In this document: piece after piece, positions 54,280-61,679 of the stretch | How positions within the stretch are numbered: position 1 is the first letter of the stretch | Layout of the letters: each line of letters begins with the position of its first letter | DNA from: Candidatus Poribacteria bacterium | GTDB taxonomy: Bacteria; Poribacteria; WGA-4E; UBA9662 | NCBI GenBank assembly: GCA_030748495.1 | Contig: JASMLX010000023.1 | Span: forward strand, 1-61,679 | Length of the DNA: 61,679 nt | Reading direction: 5' to 3' | Position numbers and translations under genes: made by a program | Notes under the pieces: generated by a model | The model's input: only the letters and a program-made list of their open reading frames with translations | Database searches by the model: none | What the model was told of the DNA's origin: nothing

Positions 54280-55758
54280 ATGCTACCAATTAGAGAGTAC
54301 TTGCAAACAGAAACACGTCGCCAATTTTTTGGCAAAGCCGCTTTGGGACTTGGCGGAGCAGCTTTGGCCACCCTGACGCCGCCGGCTTTGAGTGCGAATG
54401 AAAGCCTGCAAAATACCGGCGAATCAGGAAACGGGATGCTAAAATCCCCGCACAGTTCACCTAATGCCAAGCGAGCCATCTATCTGTTTATGTCTGGAGC
54501 ACCATCACAGTTGGACTTGTTTGACTATAAGCCTAAGATGAAAGACTGGTTTGATCAAGATTTGCCGGAATCGATTCGTCGAGGACAACGGTTGACCACC
54601 ATGACCTCTGGCCAAAATCGCTTCCCGATCGCGCCGTCTATCTACAAGTTCAAAAAGTACGATAATGGTGGTGATGGAGCTTGGATTAGTGAACTTTTGC
54701 CCCACCATTCTACTATGGTCAGCGACTTAGCCATCGTCAAAACGGTTCATACCGAGGCCATCAACCACGATCCGGCTATTACCTACATTTGTACAGGTGA
54801 TCAACTGCCAGGCAAACCGAGTCTTGGGGCTTGGTTGAGTTATGGTCTAGGCAGTGAGAACGAGGATTTACCCGCTTTTGTGGTGATGAATGCCACTTGG
54901 ACGGGTCGAAAATCGGCACAAGCCCTTTACAATCGCCTGTGGGGGGCAGGTTTCTTACCTTCTCAGCATCAAGGCGTGCTGTTGAGAAGTAGTGGTGATC
55001 CCATTTTATTCCTTTCCAATCCGGACGGTGTTGTCCCCCAAACACGACAACAGATGCTGGCGGCACTCAATCAGCTCAACCGAAAAAATTATCAAGAGGT
55101 CGGCGATCCAGAGATACATGCCCGTATTTCTCAGTACGAGATGGCTTTTCGTATGCAGACTTCAGTGCCAGAACTGACCGATTTTTCGAAAGAACCTCCA
55201 TACATTTTGGACATGTATGGACCGGATGTTCATAAACCTGGGACCTTCGCCTATTGTTGCTTAATGGCTAGGCGACTGGCCGAGCGAGGCGTTCGATTTA
55301 CCCAAATCTTCCACCGTGGTTGGGACCAACACGGGAATGTGACTGGAGACTTACCCAACCAAGCGAGAGATGTCGATCAACCGGCCACGGCACTCGTACA
55401 AGACCTCAAGCAGCGTGGCATGTTGGATGATACGCTAGTGGTATGGGGAGGAGAGTTTGGTCGAACGATATACTGTCAAGGCGGACTTTCTCGGACTAAT
55501 TATGGTCGTGACCACCATCCTAAGTGCTATACTGTCTGGATGGCTGGAGCTGGGATCCAGCCAGGTATTGTACACGGTGAAACTGACGATTTCAGCTATA
55601 ACATTTTACGTGATCCTGTTCATATTCACCAACTAAACGCCACTATTCTGAGCCAACTGGGTGTTGATCACCGACGTCTATCAGTTAAATTTCAAGGGTT
55701 AGACCACCGTTTAACCGGTGTCGAAGAGGCCAAGGTTATTGGCGATATTTTAGCTTAG
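54280..55758 (+). CDS. DUF1501 protein with Tat-like signal
   Basis: The protein has 492 residues. The N-terminus [20 protein letters not shown] contains the twin-arginine motif, so it is probably exported folded. The remainder is the DUF1501 (alkaline-phosphatase/sulfatase-fold) domain: [71 protein letters not shown] and [15 protein letters not shown], where Asp and His residues probably bind metal. It is the constant partner of DUF1549/DUF1553 proteins and sits directly behind one. Substrate unknown. Confidence 0.92.
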   Translation: MLPIREYLQTETRRQFFGKAALGLGGAALATLTPPALSANESLQNTGESGNGMLKSPHSSPNAKRAIYLFMSGAPSQLDLFDYKPKMKDWFDQDLPESIRRGQRLTTMTSGQNRFPIAPSIYKFKKYDNGGDGAWISELLPHHSTMVSDLAIVKTVHTEAINHDPAITYICTGDQLPGKPSLGAWLSYGLGSENEDLPAFVVMNATWTGRKSAQALYNRLWGAGFLPSQHQGVLLRSSGDPILFLSNPDGVVPQTRQQMLAALNQLNRKNYQEVGDPEIHARISQYEMAFRMQTSVPELTDFSKEPPYILDMYGPDVHKPGTFAYCCLMARRLAERGVRFTQIFHRGWDQHGNVTGDLPNQARDVDQPATALVQDLKQRGMLDDTLVVWGGEFGRTIYCQGGLSRTNYGRDHHPKCYTVWMAGAGIQPGIVHGETDDFSYNILRDPVHIHQLNATILSQLGVDHRRLSVKFQGLDHRLTGVEEAKVIGDILA

Positions 55759-55831
55759 AGACCCAGTCTAAAGGGGTTCCCTGCTTTATAAAAATGTATT
55801 TCCAGCAAATTTGATTAGGATGAGAGCTGCC

Positions 55832-57712
55832 ATGAATATTTATTGTTGTCCTTCCGTTAAGAATCCCCCGAAAACAGGTCTATCTGTTCGTCTCGCGGGA
55901 CTTTGTTTTACGCTGCTGACGGTCATCAATCTGACTTCCTCAGCACAAGAAGAGAATAAAGTCGCGGACCAAGAAGCATATGCAACTCAAGAGTTGTTGA
56001 AGGCCAAGTGTTTCGATTGCCATGGCGTCGATCGGCAAAAGAGTGGCTTGCGCCTAGATGATCGGCCTAGTGCATTGAAAGGTGGGAATAGCGGTACACC
56101 AGGTATTGCTCCTGGCAAACCGTTAGACAGTGCAATCGTTCACCGGTTTACTTTGCCGTCAGACGATGAAAAAACCATGCCTCCTAAGGATAGACCGAGA
56201 CTGACAGCTGAAGAATCTTTGCAAATTATCCATTGGATACACCGGGGAGCTGTGTGGCCTAGTTACAAAGGTTTCGAAGAAGAAAATTCTGAGAAAGAAA
56301 TCGAATCTGTTGCGACCATTCCGGCGGAATCAGGGGCCGAAACCGGCCTAGTTAACTTTAGCAAACGAGTCCTACCGATCTTTCAGAAGAATTGCATTTC
56401 CTGTCATGGGCCAGATGAGCAGGCAAAAGGCTTGCGGTTGGACAGTGTTGCCGACATTATGGATGCCAATGCGGATGGGCTTTTGTTGGTTGCTGGAAAG
56501 GCTGATGAGAGTGAACTTTTTAGACGAATTTCTTTGCCCGAAGACGACCAAGAAATCATGCCACCCAGCGATTTTGGCTCCCCACTCTCTACAGCTGATC
56601 AGGAACTAATCAAACAGTGGATCAATGAAGGGGCAAATTTTGATCAACAGGATTTAGAAACTTCAAATGAAGCCGACACTATTGTCGTGGCTTCGCCTGT
56701 TGCGGCCGAAGATTTGGCTAAACTGACGCAAATCGGGGCATTAGCCGCTCCCATCGCGCAGGACACCAACTTAATTCAGGTCGATTTCAGCCAGATTTCC
56801 AGCCAAATTGGAGACGAACAGTTGACTCTGTTGCAACCGTTTAAGGAACAATTACACTGGCTTGATATCGGCGGCACCAAAATTACAGATGATGGACTAG
56901 CGAAATTGGCGGTATTCCCTAACCTGGTGCGTCTCCATCTGGAAAATACGAGTATTGGTGATAATGGGTTGCAACATCTCCAAACTTTAACCCGCTTGAC
57001 CTACTTAAACATATTCAATACACAGGTCAGTGATGTAGGTTTAGAGCATCTGAAACCGTTAGAAAAGTTGGATCAGATCTACTTGTGGAAAACGCAAGTA
57101 ACCGAAGCAGTAGCGGAAAAACTGATGGCTGATCGCCCTAACTTAGCAGTCAACTTAGGCTGGGAGTATGAACTGAAGAAAAAACTGTTGGTTCACTTGG
57201 AAGAACCGGTTAACAAAGCGGTTGGCTTATCCCAATCTGGCGCTATCAATGCGATTGTTAACTTGGTTTCAAAGGACAACTTAGAAGTGGCTAAGAAATT
57301 AGCAACCTCTGCTATTCAGAAACAGACTACTTTGGAGGAAAAGGCCAGAGCCTCAGATGAAGTTTATGCTAAATTATCGGCTCTATTTGACGATGACAGT
57401 TGCTGTGCCAAAGCACATCAAGAGGGGAACAAATGTGCGCACGACTGCTGTAAAAAAGCTTTGGCTGATGGCCTTGTCTGCTTAAAATGCAATCCTGGAG
57501 CAAAAGACAAACAGACCGACTTGGAGGAAAAGGCCAGAGCTTCAGATGAAGTTTATGCCAAGTTATCGGCTCTATTTGACGATGGTAGTTGCTGTGCCAA
57601 AGCACATCAAGAGGGGAACAAATGTGCGCACGACTGCTGTAAAAAAGCTTTGACTGATGGCCTTGTCTGCTTAAAATGCAATCCTGGAGCAAAAGACAAA
57701 CAGACGAACTAA
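55832..57712 (+). CDS. Secreted two-heme cytochrome with leucine-rich repeats and duplicated Cys-rich tail
   Basis: The protein has 626 residues from ATG 55832 (GAGAG five bases before); TTG 55811 or ATG 55820 are alternatives. A signal peptide (about 1-38) is followed by two PSCyt1-type heme domains with CFDCH and CISCH, each ending in a MPP motif (EKTMPPKDR, QEIMPPSDF). Residues about 335-455 are leucine-rich repeats of the GITDDGL type (DIGGTKITDDGLAKLAVFPN, NTQVSDVGLEHLKPLEKLD). After a helical stretch come two nearly identical 63-residue units, each with seven cysteines in the pattern CC-x10-C-x3-CC-x9-C-x2-C. The units probably bind metal or form a disulfide knot. It closes the operon with DUF1549/1553 and DUF1501 and may be their electron acceptor. 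Confidence 0.9.
   Translation: MNIYCCPSVKNPPKTGLSVRLAGLCFTLLTVINLTSSAQEENKVADQEAYATQELLKAKCFDCHGVDRQKSGLRLDDRPSALKGGNSGTPGIAPGKPLDSAIVHRFTLPSDDEKTMPPKDRPRLTAEESLQIIHWIHRGAVWPSYKGFEEENSEKEIESVATIPAESGAETGLVNFSKRVLPIFQKNCISCHGPDEQAKGLRLDSVADIMDANADGLLLVAGKADESELFRRISLPEDDQEIMPPSDFGSPLSTADQELIKQWINEGANFDQQDLETSNEADTIVVASPVAAEDLAKLTQIGALAAPIAQDTNLIQVDFSQISSQIGDEQLTLLQPFKEQLHWLDIGGTKITDDGLAKLAVFPNLVRLHLENTSIGDNGLQHLQTLTRLTYLNIFNTQVSDVGLEHLKPLEKLDQIYLWKTQVTEAVAEKLMADRPNLAVNLGWEYELKKKLLVHLEEPVNKAVGLSQSGAINAIVNLVSKDNLEVAKKLATSAIQKQTTLEEKARASDEVYAKLSALFDDDSCCAKAHQEGNKCAHDCCKKALADGLVCLKCNPGAKDKQTDLEEKARASDEVYAKLSALFDDGSCCAKAHQEGNKCAHDCCKKALTDGLVCLKCNPGAKDKQTN
57332..57709 (+). repeat. Perfectly phased 189-bp tandem duplication in the cytochrome gene
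   Basis: Copy one is 57332-57520 and copy two 57521-57709; each encodes a 63-residue unit beginning LEEKARASDEVYAKLSALFD and ending LVCLKCNPGAKDKQT plus one residue. Only a few bases differ (for example codons for Asp/Gly before SCC and Ala/Thr before DGL), so the duplication is recent. Confidence 0.95.
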
Positions 57713-57916
57713 ATTCGCCTTCTGTTTATTTGACTAGATCACGGTCTATCAAGACGAAATTTCCTGTCTCACTCGTTGGATTAAAAGAGCAGACAACGAA
57801 AATTCTATAAGCAGAAAGACTCATACTTCTATAAAGTCAAACGTTTTCTGGATCTGCTTCTATTAGGAGTGATCGTTTTTGTTACAACTTTGCGGAGCAA
57901 TATGGAGGAGAAACAG

Positions 57917-58747
57917 ATGAGTAGCAAACCTAAAATTTACCACATCGCTAGTTTATGGACACTGTCCGGTTATGGTGACCAAAGCAGTGAGTGGTCGATG
58001 GAACAGAAACTGGATGCAATTAGAACCGCAGGATTCGATGGATTCGCGGGGCGAGTCTCGCAAGTTACTAGGGAGATCGTCGATCAATCAGGGCTAATTT
58101 TTTGTGCTATCCACGATATCGGTGAGGAGAGTAATATTCAGGCCGAATTGGAACAGATTAAAGCGGTTGGCGCCGTCTGTGTTAATGTGCAAATGCTAGA
58201 TCACGATTCTCCCACCGACATAGCGGTGCCTTTAGCTGTTCAAGTCCTGCGAACTGCTGACTTGCTAGAGATGGACGTTGCCATCGAAGTCCATCGGGAT
58301 ACCTGTACCGAAACTCCAGAAAAAACTTATGCACTGGCTGAAGGTTATGAGAAAGCCGAAAATCGTCCAATGAAAATCACTTGGGATTTTTCTCACCCGG
58401 CCATCATCAAACATATTTCTCCTCCCTACTGGGATAGGTTAGCTGAACGGGTGGATCTGATTCAGTATGCGTCGCAATTCCACTTTCGCCCCTTCAATGG
58501 CCATCACTGCCAGATCTCAGCCCTGGATCACGATGGCAACTTTACCTCCGAGTTTATCGATTGGTTGCCTTTTGCGGAGAAAGTAATAGAAGTGTGGTTG
58601 GAAACTGCTACTGATGATAGTGTGATGTACGCCTGCCCTGAACAAGGTCCACCTAGCTATGCCTTATCAATCTTTCCTGATCTATGGGAAGATGTGCAAG
58701 CTATTCGTACTGAACTTGATCAAATCTGGCAAAAGCTGACAGCTTAA
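57917..58747 (+). CDS. Sugar-phosphate isomerase/epimerase-like TIM-barrel protein (AP endonuclease 2 superfamily)
   Basis: The protein has 276 residues. ATG 57917 is chosen because GGAGGAG (57904-57910) precedes it by six bases; in-frame codons upstream to 57869 would add a non-conserved stretch. The fold is the xylose-isomerase-like barrel: KLDAIRTAGFDGFAGRV, VQMLDHDSP, DVAIEVHRDTCTE (Glu and His), MKITWDFSHPAIIKH with a metal Asp/His, YASQFHFRPFNGHHCQIS and EVWLETATDD near the end. Acid and His residues line up along strand ends as in metal-dependent isomerases. No operon partner exists; downstream sequence is decayed. Substrate unknown. Confidence 0.82.
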   Translation: MSSKPKIYHIASLWTLSGYGDQSSEWSMEQKLDAIRTAGFDGFAGRVSQVTREIVDQSGLIFCAIHDIGEESNIQAELEQIKAVGAVCVNVQMLDHDSPTDIAVPLAVQVLRTADLLEMDVAIEVHRDTCTETPEKTYALAEGYEKAENRPMKITWDFSHPAIIKHISPPYWDRLAERVDLIQYASQFHFRPFNGHHCQISALDHDGNFTSEFIDWLPFAEKVIEVWLETATDDSVMYACPEQGPPSYALSIFPDLWEDVQAIRTELDQIWQKLTA

Positions 58748-59029
58748 GGCCGGGTTATACCTTCCCAATACAATTGTACTCCGCTGTCTGCCTCTGTCTG
58801 TTGTATTGACAACTTGGCTGGTACACAGGCGTAAGTTTCAAAACCGGTTCCCTCACTAACTGGGGCTACCGGTTACCGGAAAAGCCAAATTTCTGTGGGT
58901 AAAGTACCGGGCAGAGTAATCATGAGGTAAATGTTATGAGATCCGAAAAAAGATCCGGGCTAGGAAAATGAAATCAGTTCTAGACCATCACCATATACTA
59001 AGTATTTTCGTTATTAGAGCCACTATCAC

Positions 59030-59510
59030 TTGGACCAAGGGGACTATGGGGAGCAATAGCCGGCGTCGATTTATTAGCTGCAGAAATAAAATAAAGGTGT
59101 CTGGGAAAAAATATTGGAACCATTAGCCGATAAGCCGGATGATTAAGTGGTTAATGATAGAAGCTGGTTATCTCAACGTTCAGCCATCTGCGGCGGCGAC
59201 AAAAGAGAGTTAGAAGATGAATCAGACCAAAGAGGCTCAACACTAAATTAGGCTTGGCCCGTGATCAGAATGGTCGGCTGGCCCGAGCAATGATTACCGA
59301 AGACACAACGGCCGATTGTTCTCCAGTTGAAGATCTGAGACTAGGAATTCAGGATCAGCATTGACTAGTCGATGCTGATCCTGATGGCCAGGCAATTCTT
59401 CCAAAAGCCAATCAAGTTGAGATGCGGCCGGCTTACATTTGGCCCCAAAAAAGAGAAAATATTAGAGAAATGACAACCAAGATTGAGACCAAAGGCGGCA
59501 GAGAGTCGAA
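59030..59510 (+). mobile_element. Degenerate IS5-family transposase
   Basis: Fragments in shifting frames recall IS5-type DDE transposases: KGVWEKILEPLADKPDD, EAGYLNVQPSAAATKE-like, then TKLGLARDQNGRLARAMITE, DTTADCSPVEDL and VDADPDGQAILPKANQVEM, the last corresponding to the ADRGYD...AI region. Many stops and shifts show long decay. The piece from 58748 to about 59030 holds nothing I can name. Ends of the element were not recognised. Confidence 0.6.
59349..59384. repeat. 13-bp perfect inverted repeat inside the dead transposase
   Basis: TCAGGATCAGCAT (59349-59361) and ATGCTGATCCTGA (59372-59384) are exact complements, separated by ten bases that contain a further palindrome, GACTAGTC. A cruciform this perfect in a decayed gene is unusual. 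Confidence 0.8.
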
Positions 59511-59589
59511 AATGCGTCCCGGTATCTTAAACGGTGGGGTGGAATGACCACAGGTGAGGGTAAAAATCCCAGACTCTTTTTTAGCCGCT

Positions 59590-60870
59590 ACTCAACTAGG
59601 CTTCAATTTTTCTCATCGAACAGCGTGAAGACATACAGGGATTTCCTTCGCTCGGATATTTACCTCCTGATAACTTCACTGCACTAGAGGCAATGACAAC
59701 GTACTGCACACCGTCTAACTGATAGGTAATCGGCGGTGCATGAGCGTCAGAACCAGTTTGGAAATCCCAGAGAAACTTTCCTACTTTCTGCATCGAATGC
59801 CATAAATTCACTTTCTAGGTCACCGGAAAAGGCAAGACCTCCGCTAGTTGTCAAGCAACCGGCCCAATTGGGGGAAATCGTTTCGTGTTTCCATTTAACA
59901 TCCCCGGTGAAGACGTCAACCACGCTGATATATGTCCTGGCATTGTTCTACTTCTTGTCGGGCCCTCCGCCGCCATACCACTCCCCAGATAAGGTAATCC
60001 CTTCCGGTAGAAAAATCGACTCTAATGAAAAGAAGCATAGAACTCAAGGACAAAAAATAGAGCAGGTTGGTCATCGTAAGCCGAGGGCGACCAATTTTTT
60101 CCACCTTCTATCCCCGGACAGATACGGATGGTGCCTTCTTCTGAGGCAAAGGCCTCGGGTTTAAAGATTGGGCGACCGTTCTCATCCAGCCCTTCTGACT
60201 ACGTTACTTCACAATCAGGTCTTGGCATACAAGAACTTGCCATCAGCGCGATCCAGTACATAGAAATAGCCAGTCCGGTTAGCCCGAATAAGGGCCTTAG
60301 TGAGCTTTCCATTGATCTCCAGGTCAATCAGGTTCGCTAGTCCCATCCCAATCCCAAAGATCGTAAGGCGTTGCTCGGAAACATCACTCCAATTTACCAG
60401 TGTCATCATCCAGAGCGACAATACAGTCAGTGTAGAGGTTACCCCCTTTGCGAACATCGTCGTTCCAATTCAGGTACAGTATTTTCCATTCCCTAGGAAA
60501 CCAGATTTAATTTGGGGTCATAAGATCCCGTCACCCAAGCCGAGCTACCACCGGTCATCCAAGAATCACCTTCCCAAGTCTCACCACCAAGTTCATCTTT
60601 CGATGGCACTGTATAAAATCTCCAGGCTTGTTCACCGGTATCCACATAATAGAGGTCGATAAACCCACGTATGCCATATTCTGCACCGGAGATACCGACG
60701 ATGGCCTTAGTCTTTAACCACTAACGAAGCAAGCGTTAGGGATTCAGAATTTTTCTGGCCGCAAACAGTCCGGCCTCACAGAACCGTTCTCGTTTTAGCA
60801 TCCAGAGCCAGTAGATGCGCGTCCAGTGTGGTCCAGAATATTTTATCTCCTTTGATGGCTACGAGCACTC
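59590..60870 (-). pseudogene. Decayed PQQ-dependent dehydrogenase
   Basis: On the minus strand, successive frames give the order expected of quinoprotein alcohol/sugar dehydrogenases: VAIKGDKIFWTTLDAHLLAL (about 60860-60790), KTKAIVGISGAEYGIRGFID, EQAWRFYTVPSKDELGGETW, GDSWMTGGSSAWVTGSYDP, NWNDDVRKGGNLYTDCIVAL, then ALIRANRTGYFYVLDRADGK and finally FLWDFQTGSDAHAPPITYQL and DGVQYVVIASSAV (about 59800-59680). The propeller blades are recognisable but split by more than five frameshifts and stops. The N-terminal part and any cytochrome domain are missing. The family oxidises alcohols or sugars in the periplasm. Confidence 0.8.
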
Positions 60871-61679
60871 ATATAAAGTCATGAGCACTTATTTGGTCAG
60901 GTTTGGCTAACGTGTTGCTTGGGAGCATTCCCCCAGCTTAAGCTCGGATTGATAGCCAAACCCCAGGTTTGAGCCATCGGAATATGTAATGCTTCTACCG
61001 TTACCAGCTATGCTGGCTAGGTGCCTTTTGTGGACATATCTCTGACCCATGACGCCGGGCCTGAAAAATGGGTTCGGTTGGACTTGACTCCGAGGCCTGT
61101 TCTGAGGATTCCCTTGTAGCCCCCTTTTGGATTGCTTCTGTAACTTTGTGGCCCGACTAATGAAACGGCCAACCTGCTGCGGCGGACCAAAAAGCAGAAG
61201 AGCCAACTCAAAGAGGACAAGACCAGGAGGGGAAAAGGCCACGTACCAGTCACGACATGCCTTCAAGCACGTATCACGCCTCAGATGGCATCAAACGCGG
61301 CCATCCATGTTCCAGCCCAGGAAGCCATGGTCAACGACCCCGAGGCTTCGGTGGGCTATGTCCGCCTATCATGACGGCTTCATCTACGGACATAGCTTGT
61401 CTCAAAACGTCACAACTTCTCACTGGAGCCGCCGGTCATGGTAGTCTCCCCGGCACTATGCTATGCTACCGGCTTCCCAATGCTTCCACCTCGACTATAC
61501 CTGCCTGGACGCGGCTCACGATGCCACCGCTATCGACCAGAGGCCCATGGCAGACATCAACTCAGGGCGTAGAACCGATACCGCATCAAGTGGCATTGCC
61601 CCAAGAAGGAAGCAGACTTTCCCTGTGATTAGCTGGACGCCGGCTCCATCTCCAACACCCATCCCAAGGACAATCTCGG
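60871..61679. other. Unassigned decayed sequence at the right edge
   Basis: Open frames on both strands (for example 60907-61266 minus, 61257-61628 plus) have odd composition and no motif I recognise; they overlap and contradict each other. A faint KTSQLLTGAAGHGSL on the plus strand near 61395 recalls 2-hydroxyacid/formate dehydrogenases but is not enough to call. No RNA gene, terminator or promoter is clear. Confidence 0.35.

Noticed and set aside
60907..61266. Minus-strand 119-codon frame and overlapping plus-strand frames at the right edge
   Set aside because: They contradict each other, have strange composition and show no motif; treated as decayed sequence.
1..61679. tRNA, rRNA or riboswitch genes
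   Set aside because: No TpsiC-like boxes in cloverleaf context, no rRNA landmarks, and no known riboswitch core were seen by eye; a covariance-model search could still find one.

Overview
The window looks like a piece of a marine bacterium of the Candidatus Poribacteria type, or a close relative in the wider Planctomycetes/PVC-like grouping. This is an inference from gene content, because no rRNA or marker tree can be run here. The pointers are a secreted TIG/dockerin protein ending in a PNPFNPETWIP-type C-terminal domain, a PSCyt/DUF1549/DUF1553-DUF1501-cytochrome set, four FGE-like (SUMF1/EgtB/PvdO fold) surface proteins, LamG proteins, a LamG-LTD-CotH giant, type I sulfatases, PhyH, Gfo/Idh/MocA and enolase-superfamily catabolic genes, and a caspase-like peptidase with PEGA repeats. 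Most promoters I could find are ordinary sigma-70 boxes with a 17-bp spacer. I saw no tRNA, rRNA, CRISPR array, reverse transcriptase or prophage.

Layout. 1-3659 (+): end of a trmK-like gene, then a caspase-PEGA protein followed by an FGE-like lipoprotein. 3660-3996: repeat-rich spacer. 3997-7914 (-): 1305-residue CotH/LTD/LamG protein. 7915-9969: candidate small RNA on the minus strand (own promoter and terminator), a LamG protein, and a broken glycosidase-like gene. 10406-12088: an oxidoreductase and a dead ISAzo13-type transposase. 12105-18675 (-): a tight six-gene surface operon (TPR, FGE-like, TIG/dockerin, FGE-like, secreted protein, FGE-like lipoprotein). 19122-19886: second LamG protein. 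19887-22866: a graveyard with an IS1380 fragment, a broken Gfo/Idh gene and other debris. 22867-27925: sulfatase divergent from an enolase-superfamily gene, PhyH and a second sulfatase, plausibly for breaking down sulfated organic matter.

27973-38358 (-): a mostly housekeeping run: cysK, APS reductase, a CysO/MoaD-like sulfur carrier, a JAMM protease, pyrF, pyrE, lepA, lepB, an orphan ABC ATPase and an M28 peptidase. The carrier, protease, cysK and cysH together suggest sulfate assimilation with a protein-bound-sulfur branch of cysteine synthesis. 38570-50257 (+): carbamoyltransferase (two frameshifts) with an SxtJ-DUF5989 fusion, a small Gln-rich protein, an isopropylmalate-dehydrogenase-like enzyme, an oxidoreductase, a glycosyltransferase, a cyclic-nucleotide-binding protein next to a PerM-type transporter, a dead ABC ATPase and a tandem YibE/F fusion. 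50639-57712 (+): a three-gene cytochrome/DUF1501 operon. 57917-58747: a sugar-isomerase-like protein. 58748-61679: a second graveyard (IS5-type transposase, PQQ dehydrogenase).

The least explained items are: a C-terminal tail of the form KLxxxWxx[ILV]K shared by three otherwise unlike secreted proteins; FGE-like proteins that all lack the catalytic cysteine pair; a family of CGAC/GTCG hairpin repeats sitting in gene ends, leaders and even inside pyrE and a glycosyltransferase; and the short minus-strand RNA candidate near 8.2 kb.
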